Assembly (NCBI RefSeq): GCF_030813355.1
Contig: NZ_JAUSUD010000008.1
Span: 62,001 to 126,000 of the forward strand
DNA length: 64,000 nt
From: Metabacillus malikii
GTDB taxonomy: Bacteria > Bacillota > Bacilli > Bacillales > Bacillaceae
Reading direction: 5' to 3'
Position numbers and translations under genes: made by a program
The notes under the pieces: model-generated
The model's database searches: none
Told to the model about the DNA's origin: nothing
The model's input: the letters and a program-made list of their open reading frames with translations, nothing else
Shown here: positions 8,674 to 16,721 of the stretch, piece by piece
Layout: each line of letters begins with the position of its first letter
How positions within the stretch are numbered: position 1 is the stretch's first letter

Positions 8674-9528
8674 TTAACCACCTTTACTAACACCTTTGTT
8701 TTTATTCATAAGCATATAGAGTACTGTAATAAGTGCAACAACACCTGCCACACCCATACTTATCCATACAAAACTATCTCCAAGCTCCATTTCCCATTCA
8801 ACAATATTTATATCTGCTTCAGCTAAAAATTCAGCAATGAAAGCAAACGCAGCAATAAAAATTGCACCGATTACAATACGTGGTGCTAAAATATCACCAA
8901 TTGAATAATGAACAGAGCGATCTCTAGGCTTCATGCCAAGAAGGGGTTCAATTTTTCCATACAATCTTGGTACTAAATATAATGTAGGAAGAAGGGCAAA
9001 TAAAATCCCGGAAAATAACACATCATTTAGAAACGACACACCTTCAATAACTAAAACACTTTCCGCTAAACCAGGGACGGCCTCTAACTCCTCTAGACCA
9101 ATCCAAACTTTTCCAACATCCACCAAACTGCTTATTAACTGATGAATCGCTACACCGGTGATTGCAGCTATACCAACTTGACGCTTATTTTTTGGATCAT
9201 TCACTAGAGATCCAGCAATAAACATAGCCAATGAAAAGGCTAAAAACTTCTCCAATTCACCTAATCCACCAAATTGACCAAGCATAATTTCACCAAATAT
9301 CACTTCTCCTAATGATGCACCAATTGCAGCGTATAGAGGGTGGAAAAGAATACAAAGTGTTAAAGGAATAAATGCAAAGTACTCAACTGAAAATTCAATT
9401 GGACCTATCCTTACCTCTGGTATTAATTCAGTAATCATGTTCGATAATCCATACAGTGACATTGATAAGATAAAGACCATCATTTTTTGCGATTGTGTTA
9501 AAACATACCTTTGATTGATATAAGCCAA
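8674..9528 (-). CDS. ECF transporter substrate-specific (S) component, substrate unknown
   Basis: A 284-residue membrane protein with about six or more hydrophobic segments. It lies directly upstream of the ECF ATPase and T subunit, where S components are encoded. The stretch YFAFIPLTLCILFHPLYAAIGASLGE resembles the conserved ECF S-component region with small residues in a helix. A pair of C-terminal helices with an acidic stretch between them (ADINIVEWEMELGD) extends beyond the usual ~190 residues. Start is TTG, with AAGGAGG 8 nt upstream. I see no TPP, cobalamin, FMN or other vitamin riboswitch upstream. A vitamin role cannot be assumed. The divergent RpiR/SIS regulator hints at a phosphosugar-linked signal. 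Confidence 0.72.
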   Translation of the reverse strand: MAYINQRYVLTQSQKMMVFILSMSLYGLSNMITELIPEVRIGPIEFSVEYFAFIPLTLCILFHPLYAAIGASLGEVIFGEIMLGQFGGLGELEKFLAFSLAMFIAGSLVNDPKNKRQVGIAAITGVAIHQLISSLVDVGKVWIGLEELEAVPGLAESVLVIEGVSFLNDVLFSGILFALLPTLYLVPRLYGKIEPLLGMKPRDRSVHYSIGDILAPRIVIGAIFIAAFAFIAEFLAEADINIVEWEMELGDSFVWISMGVAGVVALITVLYMLMNKNKGVSKGG

Positions 9529-9710
9529 CGTTAAAACCTCCTTAATCTGAATTACTTACAGTTTATAGAGGGATTGTTAATAGAATATGGTAATATTGTT
9601 AAGTGGATGTAAAAAATCTATCAAAATATGTTAAGTTGTAATTTTTTTTACATAACTTTTCTTTCATATGATAAATTCAAATAGAAAGATTGCTAGAAAA
9701 GGGGATTATA
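9529..9710. promoter_or_regulatory. Divergent promoter region between the ECF operon and the RpiR regulator
   Basis: A 182-bp AT-rich spacer. On the plus strand TTTACA (9647-9652) and GATAAA (9670-9675) with 17 bp spacing could be the regulator's promoter. A short inverted repeat, AATAT-GGTA-ATATT, lies near 9585-9598, close to the ECF side. Both calls are weak. The regulator probably controls both directions from here. Confidence 0.35.
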
Positions 9711-10544
9711 ATGGTAGAACTTAACTGGAACACTGATACACTATCACCGAATCAATTTAAACTAGCTGACTTTATTCAGAAAAATATTGAGTTTGTTTTA
9801 TTATCAACAGAACAAGAGATATCGAATAAATTAGATATGAGTATTGCATCCGTATCGAGATTTTGGCGTTCCGTAGGTTATAAAAACTTTAAGGAGTTTA
9901 AATTACAGGTAAAGGAGCAAATTGAAACATCCCCAGCAGGGAAGATGGAGAATATTATGAGACAAGTTGAAGGTGGAGAGCTACAACATCATACTTTATC
10001 AATTAGTATCAATCATCTAAACAAAACCTTGCAATATTTCTCTGCTCAAGAATTTAAACAAGTGATCCATACTCTCACGACATCGAAACGAATATTCCTT
10101 TATTGCCCTGGTCCTTCAAGGGGTCTTGGTGAGCTAATGTCCTATCGAATGTCTAGATATGGAATGTCAATTAAGTTAATTGAGAATAATGGCAGTGAAA
10201 TTTTAGAAGAATTACTCCACATCCAAAAGGAGGATGTAGTAGTTATATTTGGATTTATCCGTCTTTTACCTGAGGCAAAGGTACTTCTGCAGCAATCTAA
10301 AGCGGTTGGCTTTAAAACAATCCTGCTAACAGACCAGCTCGTTTCAAACTTTACAGATTTAGCCGATTCTGTCCTTTTTACAAGTAGAGGGGAGCTACAA
10401 GAATTCCATTCAATGGTCGCACCAACCTATATGGTTGAAAATATCATCATTGCAACTGGAATGGAAAACAAAACAATGAACATAAAGAAACTTGAGGAAC
10501 TTAGTGACTTAAGGAAGAAATATTCGAGTGAATTACCTAGGTAA
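9711..10544 (+). CDS. RpiR/MurR-family regulator with SIS domain
   Basis: A 277-residue transcription factor of the RpiR family. It has an N-terminal helix-turn-helix (about 1-75; SNKLDMSIASVSRFWRSVGYKNFKEFK) and a C-terminal SIS domain (about 110-260). SIS domains in this family sense phosphorylated sugars. The start is ATG 9711 (MVELNWNTD), with AGGGG 6-7 nt upstream. An in-frame TTG further upstream lacks a good site. It is divergent from the ECF S-A-T-PHP operon and most likely regulates it. The SIS core GPGPSRGLGELMSYRM-like segment looks intact. The effector is not predictable. Confidence 0.85.
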   Translation: MVELNWNTDTLSPNQFKLADFIQKNIEFVLLSTEQEISNKLDMSIASVSRFWRSVGYKNFKEFKLQVKEQIETSPAGKMENIMRQVEGGELQHHTLSISINHLNKTLQYFSAQEFKQVIHTLTTSKRIFLYCPGPSRGLGELMSYRMSRYGMSIKLIENNGSEILEELLHIQKEDVVVIFGFIRLLPEAKVLLQQSKAVGFKTILLTDQLVSNFTDLADSVLFTSRGELQEFHSMVAPTYMVENIIIATGMENKTMNIKKLEELSDLRKKYSSELPR

Positions 10545-10601
10545 TCGCAAGTACCTTAGGCCAGTATCTTTCCTTACTCGTTATATACCAGAGAACGCAA
10601 A

Positions 10602-10631
10602 AGAGGACTGACTATTATTTGCCAGTCCTCT
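10602..10631. terminator. Bidirectional terminator
   Basis: The arms AGAGGACTG (10602-10610) and CAGTCCTCT (10623-10631) lie between the converging RpiR and mannanase genes, with A/T-rich flanks on both sides. It can serve both. Confidence 0.75.
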
Positions 10632-10636
10632 CCTTA

Positions 10637-13600
10637 TTAACCTTTAATTTCTTTCTTTTTGTATAACATTATGATCGTTACACCGACAGCGAGTATAAAT
10701 AGACCAAATAATATCCAATTGTATTGGGTAGATGCTGTACTTGGTAATTCATTTTCTGTAAGATTTTTATGATTATCTTTATCAGGAGTTACATTGTTAT
10801 CTGAATTAAGTTTCCCCTTATCTTTATGTGGGTTTTCTTCTCCTGGATTTTCTTCTCCTGGCTCTTCTCCTGGATTTTCTTCTCCTGGCTCTTCACCCGG
10901 ATTTTCTTCTCCTGGCTCTTCACCTGGATTTTCCTCTCCTGGCTCTTCACCTGGATTTTCCTCTCCTGGCTCTTCTCCTGGATTTTCCTCTCCTGGCTCT
11001 TCTCCTGGATTTTCTTCTCCTGGTTCTTCTCCTGGATTTTCCTCTCCTGGTTCTTCATCTTCTCCGTGTAGAACAACTTCGTCCACAAACACTTTCGCTG
11101 TTCCGGTACCTTCTGTTGGTTCAATTTTTACGCCAATGGCATTCACACTGTTTGTATTTCCGATACTATCCAATGGAATTGTTAGTGTTTTAAATTCTGT
11201 GCTATCAACTACAACAATTCCACTATCAAACCATGCCCAATCAGAACCTGTTTTGATATATATGCGGGCATTAGCTGTACCGTTCGATAATTTAACTTTT
11301 GTACTAATTGCTTTTACAGCAGATAAGTCAATTGCTTGTACCTTTGCAAGTTCAAAGCCTGATGTTTTTGATAAATCAAATGTCGCTGTTAATGATTTTG
11401 AACCGTGCGTTGCTTCTTCATCCGTTACTTCTGCCTTCGTTGCATTCGCTTCATTTGATTCAACTGCCCAGCCATTTGTTCCATCCTCAAAGTCATAAAG
11501 AATACCGGGCTGTTCTGGCATACTTCCTGGACCATTACCACCGTTAGGTACACCACCAGTACCATCATTAATGACTTTAATGTCATCAAAGTAAAGGGTA
11601 CCGTTTATTGGTTGGGATAATTCATCTTGAGCATTAAGATAAATTGAGAATTTTGATACATTCTTTAAGTTTTCCTTTGTAATAACCTTTCCTGCATTTG
11701 CCGTATCCCAAGGTGCTGGCTTAAACTCACTAAACGGCACTTCAACTAGTCCTGAATTATCTTCAGCCAACGATGGGTAAGCTTCAAATGCGATTCCATC
11801 AATATTTATTTGAATGACTAGCTTTTGACCTTTACCATCAGAATCCAGCCAAAATTGAAGCTTATTAAACTCTGACCAATCCAGATTATTTAAGGATTTT
11901 GTAATCCCTGTATAATCTCCAGCTCCAGCAAATGAATAGTCATATTTTAATCCATATGTTCCTTCATTCTTATTTTCACCAGTTAATGAGGTTTTGACAG
12001 AACCGTTTGCAGGTACAAACGCTTTACCTAGAGCCGCATCACTGCCAAGATAGGATTCAAAGTCATCAATTAATGATGGGTCAGCTGGTGCTTCAGCAAA
12101 AACACTAAGAAGCTGAATATTGTCTATATAAAAAGCCCCATTGTCTAAGTTTAGCTCTTTCCCAATTAATGAAAGGGCTAGACCAGTTGCTGCTTCAGAC
12201 TTACTTTGATCATTTAAATCTATTGATGCTGAATACTTTGCATAATCAATACCGTCAATTGTTACTGTTTCTAATTCACTAAACTGCTTTCCTGTTGTTG
12301 ATTCTCCATACTTCGTATTCCAATCTGGAGGAAGCATTGCAACAGCTAACATACTAGCGTTAGATGTTTTGGCAGCAGTTGGAACATATGCCTCGAATGT
12401 TACTCGTTTTACAGCTGCTAAGTTAACATCAGATAAATCTTTTAATTCTAACTTTAACTCCTGCCATGTTTGGCCTTTTTCTAAATTACTAGTGTTAATT
12501 TTCAGCATACCATTATCATGAAGCTTCACATGCTCAATAGACGTTTCGATTGTTTCTGGATATGCTCCATTGCTTTGAAAGCCTTCAAGGTCTTCATCAA
12601 ATGTGAAGCTATTCATCGCTATTTCAGAAACCTTCACAATAACATTTACTGTCTGATTAAGTATAATATTGTTAGCAGTATCATATGCCTTTACCGTAAT
12701 GTTTGCCGTTTTACCGTTTACAGCTGCAGAAGGTGACCAATCAGCTGTATAATAAAATCCATTTTCATCAAGTGTCATAGGGAACTCTTCATCAGAACCT
12801 TCAACACTGTATACAACTTTTGATGGGTCCTCATTTAATACTCTTGCACGAATTGTTGTAACATTTGTTTTAATCTCGGCATTATCAGTTGGTGTCACAA
12901 CATGTAAGAATGGTGAATGCTCCGTAGTCGGAATCTGCACCCCAGTATATATCGTGCCAACTTCGCTTAAAAATGCTGAATATGAATCTTCATAAAACTT
13001 GGTGAAATCCGGAAGCAGTTCATGATCTGTACCTCCTTCAGGTGCATTTTCATAACCTTTATACGGTACGAAGAGATTGCCATTTAAAGCAAAGTTTGCC
13101 CAAGTCTGCATATATGAAACCTTTTTTGCATCAGGGTCACTTTTGATCGCATTTAAAATTTTCGTAAACCACTGTAAGTCACCGTTTCCAGTCGTTTTCA
13201 TCCCTTGTGGACTGTAACCGTATTCAGAAAACGCTGAAACTTTGTCTTTTTCTTCAGCAATTTGCGATACCATCGCCAAATCATTTACTAATTTACTAAT
13301 GAAAGATTCTGAACCAGGGTTTTCTTGATTATCATATTGGTCAATACCGATAATATCAACATATTCATCCCCTGGATATGTTTTTAAATAGTCTTCCTTA
13401 TTTCCGTCAAAGGGACCATTCGGTGAGAACGCATACAAAAAGTTACTAACACCCTTCTTGTCACGTAAATACTCCACTAGATAACGATATACTTCCTTAT
13501 ATTCACTTGTTGTCGTTGTTTGAGCTCCCCACCAGAACCAACCGCCATTTTGTTCATGGAATGGACGGAAAATAACCGGGATTAGCTCACCATTATCATC

Positions 13601-14179
13601 CTTCAAATTATTTGCAAATGCAGCTAAATTATCTAACCATGCATTGAATTTATCGTTAGCAGGTCCACCAGGAAGGATATCTGCTACTGCACGTTTACTG
13701 CTTGTATCATTATAACGTCCACCTGTCGCAAAATTAGGCGGGTGCATACTAAGAGCAACAATACCACCTAAGTCATGAGCTGCCTTCATTGATTTTATTA
13801 GGTTAGCGCGATTTTGCTCATCAGTGTTGTCATTTGACCCTGGCTTTTCATCACCATCAAGACTTAACGTATCCCAACCAAATATAGCTGGATAATCTCC
13901 TACAGAGTTTAAAACTTCGGATTGCGTTGAGCCCGCACGTGTACCAGAACCAGTTATCGTTAAACCTTCATCTGTTGCATGTTGATGGCCGAATAATACT
14001 TGCTGACCACTTACTCGTTGTAAATATGTATATAACTGTCTAGTGTAGCTTGATGCATCTTGGTCAACTAACTTAATTGATTTTGCACCGCCATCCGTTG
14101 CAGCAAAAGCTGACGGGAATCCTGAAAAAACTAGTAAAATCACTAAAAAAATAGATAAATACCCTTTACTCCTTTTCAA
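10637..14179 (-). CDS. Cell-wall-anchored GH26 endo-beta-1,4-mannanase
   Basis: A 1,180-residue secreted multidomain enzyme. Residues 1-27 form a signal peptide ending AFA. The GH26 catalytic domain (about 35-410) carries the acid/base Glu209 in RPFHEQNGGWFWWG and the nucleophile Glu319 in SEYGYSP. An Ig-like module (about 425-520) follows, then three beta-sandwich modules at about 525-695, 700-870 and 890-1040. The first resembles mannan-binding CBM27, and the others have the DFE-type starts of related CBMs. A hinge of eight EEPGEENPG repeats leads to the sorting signal LPSTAST, a membrane helix and the tail KKKEIKG. The start is TTG with a GGAGAGG site. The enzyme would cut mannans at the cell surface. 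It stands alone, with a promoter and cre box upstream. Confidence 0.93.
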   Translation of the reverse strand: MKRSKGYLSIFLVILLVFSGFPSAFAATDGGAKSIKLVDQDASSYTRQLYTYLQRVSGQQVLFGHQHATDEGLTITGSGTRAGSTQSEVLNSVGDYPAIFGWDTLSLDGDEKPGSNDNTDEQNRANLIKSMKAAHDLGGIVALSMHPPNFATGGRYNDTSSKRAVADILPGGPANDKFNAWLDNLAAFANNLKDDNGELIPVIFRPFHEQNGGWFWWGAQTTTTSEYKEVYRYLVEYLRDKKGVSNFLYAFSPNGPFDGNKEDYLKTYPGDEYVDIIGIDQYDNQENPGSESFISKLVNDLAMVSQIAEEKDKVSAFSEYGYSPQGMKTTGNGDLQWFTKILNAIKSDPDAKKVSYMQTWANFALNGNLFVPYKGYENAPEGGTDHELLPDFTKFYEDSYSAFLSEVGTIYTGVQIPTTEHSPFLHVVTPTDNAEIKTNVTTIRARVLNEDPSKVVYSVEGSDEEFPMTLDENGFYYTADWSPSAAVNGKTANITVKAYDTANNIILNQTVNVIVKVSEIAMNSFTFDEDLEGFQSNGAYPETIETSIEHVKLHDNGMLKINTSNLEKGQTWQELKLELKDLSDVNLAAVKRVTFEAYVPTAAKTSNASMLAVAMLPPDWNTKYGESTTGKQFSELETVTIDGIDYAKYSASIDLNDQSKSEAATGLALSLIGKELNLDNGAFYIDNIQLLSVFAEAPADPSLIDDFESYLGSDAALGKAFVPANGSVKTSLTGENKNEGTYGLKYDYSFAGAGDYTGITKSLNNLDWSEFNKLQFWLDSDGKGQKLVIQINIDGIAFEAYPSLAEDNSGLVEVPFSEFKPAPWDTANAGKVITKENLKNVSKFSIYLNAQDELSQPINGTLYFDDIKVINDGTGGVPNGGNGPGSMPEQPGILYDFEDGTNGWAVESNEANATKAEVTDEEATHGSKSLTATFDLSKTSGFELAKVQAIDLSAVKAISTKVKLSNGTANARIYIKTGSDWAWFDSGIVVVDSTEFKTLTIPLDSIGNTNSVNAIGVKIEPTEGTGTAKVFVDEVVLHGEDEEPGEENPGEEPGEENPGEEPGEENPGEEPGEENPGEEPGEENPGEEPGEENPGEEPGEENPGEEPGEENPGEENPHKDKGKLNSDNNVTPDKDNHKNLTENELPSTASTQYNWILFGLFILAVGVTIIMLYKKKEIKG
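10840..11060 (-). repeat. 27-bp tandem repeats encoding the EEPGEENPG hinge
   Basis: About eight near-identical 27-bp units within the mannanase gene encode a nine-residue Pro/Gly/Glu repeat. It spaces the enzyme from the wall anchor. Units differ only at third-codon positions, consistent with slippage or recombination under protein-level selection. Confidence 0.9.
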
Positions 14180-14226
14180 AGTATCCTCTCCTCACTAATT
14201 GTTTAGTTTAAATAGCACGAAAACTT

Positions 14227-14241
14227 ATGTAAGCGCTATCT
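14227..14241 (-). promoter_or_regulatory. cre (CcpA) site of the mannanase gene
   Basis: ATGTAAGCGCTATCT fits the catabolite-responsive element consensus WTGNAANCGNWNNCW at every position. It lies just downstream of a TATAAT -10 (14251-14256 on the minus strand, with a weak TTTATT -35 at 14274-14279). CcpA bound here would block initiation or clearance. Confidence 0.8.
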
Positions 14242-14541
14242 ACGGAATCTATTATACTTTCATTACTTAAATTAATAAAGTAATATTTTTGATTTTTATA
14301 ATTATTATTTATAAATATTAGTTTAACGATTACCTAAAGGCACAAGAAAAGTTTTATTATATGACTGTTTTTCGAAACTGCAGAAGCTAAAACTCTCTTA
14401 AATCTCCTTGTTACAAATAATCCAAACAATTGACTTCACATCCATCAATTAATCAATTTAGTCCAATACATTTTAACCATTCTTTTGCATTCTCATATTC
14501 TATATTATTCTAAAGTGTGAACTAATTGGGGAGAGTGAAGT
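14242..14541. other. Intergenic region between mannanase and GNAT genes
   Basis: It holds the mannanase promoter (TATAAT 14251-14256) and the upstream region of the acetyltransferase, whose GGGGAG ribosome binding site lies just before 14542. I see no further gene or strong structure. Confidence 0.4.
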
Positions 14542-14982
14542 ATGGAGATTAGAAAAGCTAATCAGTTAGAAACACAACAACTTATCCACTTATCTGCATT
14601 AGTAATGGAAGAAAGTTCGATGGGTCAAGTAAAAAACAGTCTAGAAAATAGCCAAAATGCCTTTATGCCTTTGCTCAATAATGGTGCATATTATCTCATT
14701 GCAACTCATCATCAGCATTTATGCGGGTGGATTTTAATTGGTCCTGATTTCAATCCTATTCATTACGAAAAAACCGGTAGTATCATCTCATTGTATGTGT
14801 ACCCTGAATACAGAAAACACGGTATCGGTAAACAATTAATGTTACATGCCCTAAATGAATTCCGTATGAATAATTATAAGAAGGTACAGCTTAACGTTTT
14901 CAGCGGAAATCCAGCTAAGCAACTTTATGAAAGTCTAGGTTTTTATGATATTTCTACTATCATGGAACATAGACTAGTATAA
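14542..14982 (+). CDS. GNAT-family N-acetyltransferase
   Basis: A 146-residue single-domain GNAT protein that transfers an acetyl group from acetyl-CoA to an unknown amine. The acetyl-CoA binding motif A is visible as SLYVYPEYRKHGIGKQLM (about 93-110), an R/Q-x-x-G-x-G/A type loop. A C-terminal NVFSGNPAKQLYESLGF segment is also typical. The start ATG has GGGGAGAG upstream. No neighbour gives a clue to the substrate: the mannanase is divergent and an MFS permease follows after 240 bp. Confidence 0.85.
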   Translation: MEIRKANQLETQQLIHLSALVMEESSMGQVKNSLENSQNAFMPLLNNGAYYLIATHHQHLCGWILIGPDFNPIHYEKTGSIISLYVYPEYRKHGIGKQLMLHALNEFRMNNYKKVQLNVFSGNPAKQLYESLGFYDISTIMEHRLV

Positions 14983-15220
14983 ATTCAGGATCACCTTTTA
15001 AACTTGTTAAATCACTATATTTTGAAATAGACCTAGGCTATTTATAAAATTCAATTGATACCTCTCAAAGTAATTCCGCCTCATATTTACGATATAACAT
15101 AAGACATGCAATGCTAGAGCTTAGAATATTGTAAATTATATGTAAATGTTTCTATTAGCACATCTCGAAAACAAGTTTTCCTTGTACAATGAAGTTAACT
15201 ATATACTAGGAGGATACTAT

Positions 15221-16501
15221 ATGAGGCGTTTTTCCAAGGAAGAAAAGAGTTGGATGATGTATGATTGGGCTAGCTCAGCTTATTCTATTATTATTACGAC
15301 AGCTGTTTTCCCCATTTTCTACAAAGCAGCTGCTACTAGTGCAGGAGTTAGTGCAGCAGATTCAACTGCATATTTAGGCTATACGGTTGCAATTGCAACA
15401 TTTATACTTGCGATGCTTGGGCCTATACTCGGAACAATTGCAGATTATCAAGGCTTCAAAAAACGCTTTTTCATTTTCTTTTTTTCATTAGGAGTATTAG
15501 CAACTGCTATACTTGCCTTTATCCCAAGTGATCAATGGTTATTATTATTAATTTGTTATACATTTGCTGCAGTCGGTTCAACAGGTGCCAATGTATTTTA
15601 TGATGCCTTTTTGGTTGATGTTACGACAGAAGAAAAAATGAATCGCATTTCTTCAAGAGGATTTAGTTACGGATATATCGGGAGTACCATTCCTTTTATT
15701 ATTAGCATTGCGGTCATTCTCTTATCACAAAACGGGATAATCCCTATATCTGCTACTATTGCAAGTAAAATTGCGTTCTTAATAACTGCGATATGGTGGC
15801 TAATCTTCTCGATACCATTATTAAAAAATGTTAAACAAATTTATTATATTAAACGCGAGCCTAAGCCTGTCGCTAATAGTTTTAAACGATTAGCGAAAAC
15901 ATTGAAGGAAATTAGGAAATATAGAGCTCTATTCTTATTTTTAATCGCATATTTCTTCTACATCGATGGAGTTGGAACAGTTATAACAATGTCGACTGCA
16001 TATGGAACAGATTTAGGAATTAATTCAACAAGTCTATTAATAATTTTGTTCGTCACCCAGGTAGTTGCTGCCCCATTTTCAATCTTATACGGTAGATTAT
16101 CAGAACGATTTACCGGTAAGAAAATGTTATATGTCGGAATCTTTGTTTACATGATTGTCTGTATATACGCGTATTTCCTAAAGACAACCCTTGATTTTTG
16201 GATCTTAGCGATGCTTGTTGCAACCTCACAAGGTGGGATACAAGCATTGAGTAGATCATACTTTGCAAAGCTTGTCCCTAAAGAAAAAACAAATGAGTTT
16301 TTTGGCTTTTATAATATTTTTGGTAAATTCGCCTCCATTATGGGGCCAATCTTAGTAGGTGTCACTGCACAACTAACTGGGAAATCAAATACGGGTGTAT
16401 TTAGTCTTATTATATTATTCATAATTGGCATGATTGTTTTAGCCCGTGTTCCCGAGCCGAAAACTGATAAGACGATTCCACCAAATACTATTTCTTATTG
16501 A
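15221..16501 (+). CDS. MFS transporter of the UMF1/Atg22-like family
   Basis: A 426-residue, about 12-helix major facilitator protein. The N-terminal WMMYDWASSAYSIIITTAVFP motif is the signature of the UMF1 (Atg22-like) group. The start is ATG 15221 (MRRFSKEEK), preceded by a perfect AGGAGG; an earlier in-frame ATG has no such site. Family members are putative effluxers or nutrient permeases, and no substrate can be assigned. It appears to be a single-gene unit. Confidence 0.85.
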   Translation: MRRFSKEEKSWMMYDWASSAYSIIITTAVFPIFYKAAATSAGVSAADSTAYLGYTVAIATFILAMLGPILGTIADYQGFKKRFFIFFFSLGVLATAILAFIPSDQWLLLLICYTFAAVGSTGANVFYDAFLVDVTTEEKMNRISSRGFSYGYIGSTIPFIISIAVILLSQNGIIPISATIASKIAFLITAIWWLIFSIPLLKNVKQIYYIKREPKPVANSFKRLAKTLKEIRKYRALFLFLIAYFFYIDGVGTVITMSTAYGTDLGINSTSLLIILFVTQVVAAPFSILYGRLSERFTGKKMLYVGIFVYMIVCIYAYFLKTTLDFWILAMLVATSQGGIQALSRSYFAKLVPKEKTNEFFGFYNIFGKFASIMGPILVGVTAQLTGKSNTGVFSLIILFIIGMIVLARVPEPKTDKTIPPNTISY

Positions 16502-16681
16502 GGAGCAAACGCAATAAATTTAGTTACCTTTTATTCGAAGTAGCATACTAGTTGGGTTACTCAGGTAGTTGGTAGAGAGTCGTGAACAATAGTCTTGTGC
16601 CCATTGGAATAAAAATCTCATGAAAAGTCACATTTTATTCTGTTTATTTTTTTCAAAGCAACCTACATGATAATAAACTAA

Positions 16682-16719
16682 AAGAGGGAGAATCGCCACG
16701 AATAGGATTCTCCCTCTTT
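16682..16719. terminator. Bidirectional terminator after bmrD
   Basis: The arms AAGAGGGAGAATC (16682-16694) and GATTCTCCCTCTT (16707-16719) form a 13-bp perfect stem. A/T flanks on both sides allow termination of bmrD and of any transcript from the MFS gene. Confidence 0.85.
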
Positions 16720-16721
16720 CT

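Noticed and set aside
8674-9710. Thiamine or other vitamin ECF transporter controlled by a riboswitch
   Set aside because: The fused ATPase recalls YkoD, but no TPP, FMN, cobalamin or other riboswitch sequence is visible upstream, and the divergent regulator is RpiR-type.
10794-11498. Long open frames on the plus strand and in another minus frame across the mannanase hinge
   Set aside because: They are shadows of the repetitive, stop-poor EEPGEENPG-coding sequence; products are Ser/Pro/Gly or Leu/Phe repeats without family features.
13930-13945. CACGTG-like core inside the mannanase gene as a second parS
   Set aside because: Only CGCACGTGT matches; the flanking TGTT/AACA arms are absent.
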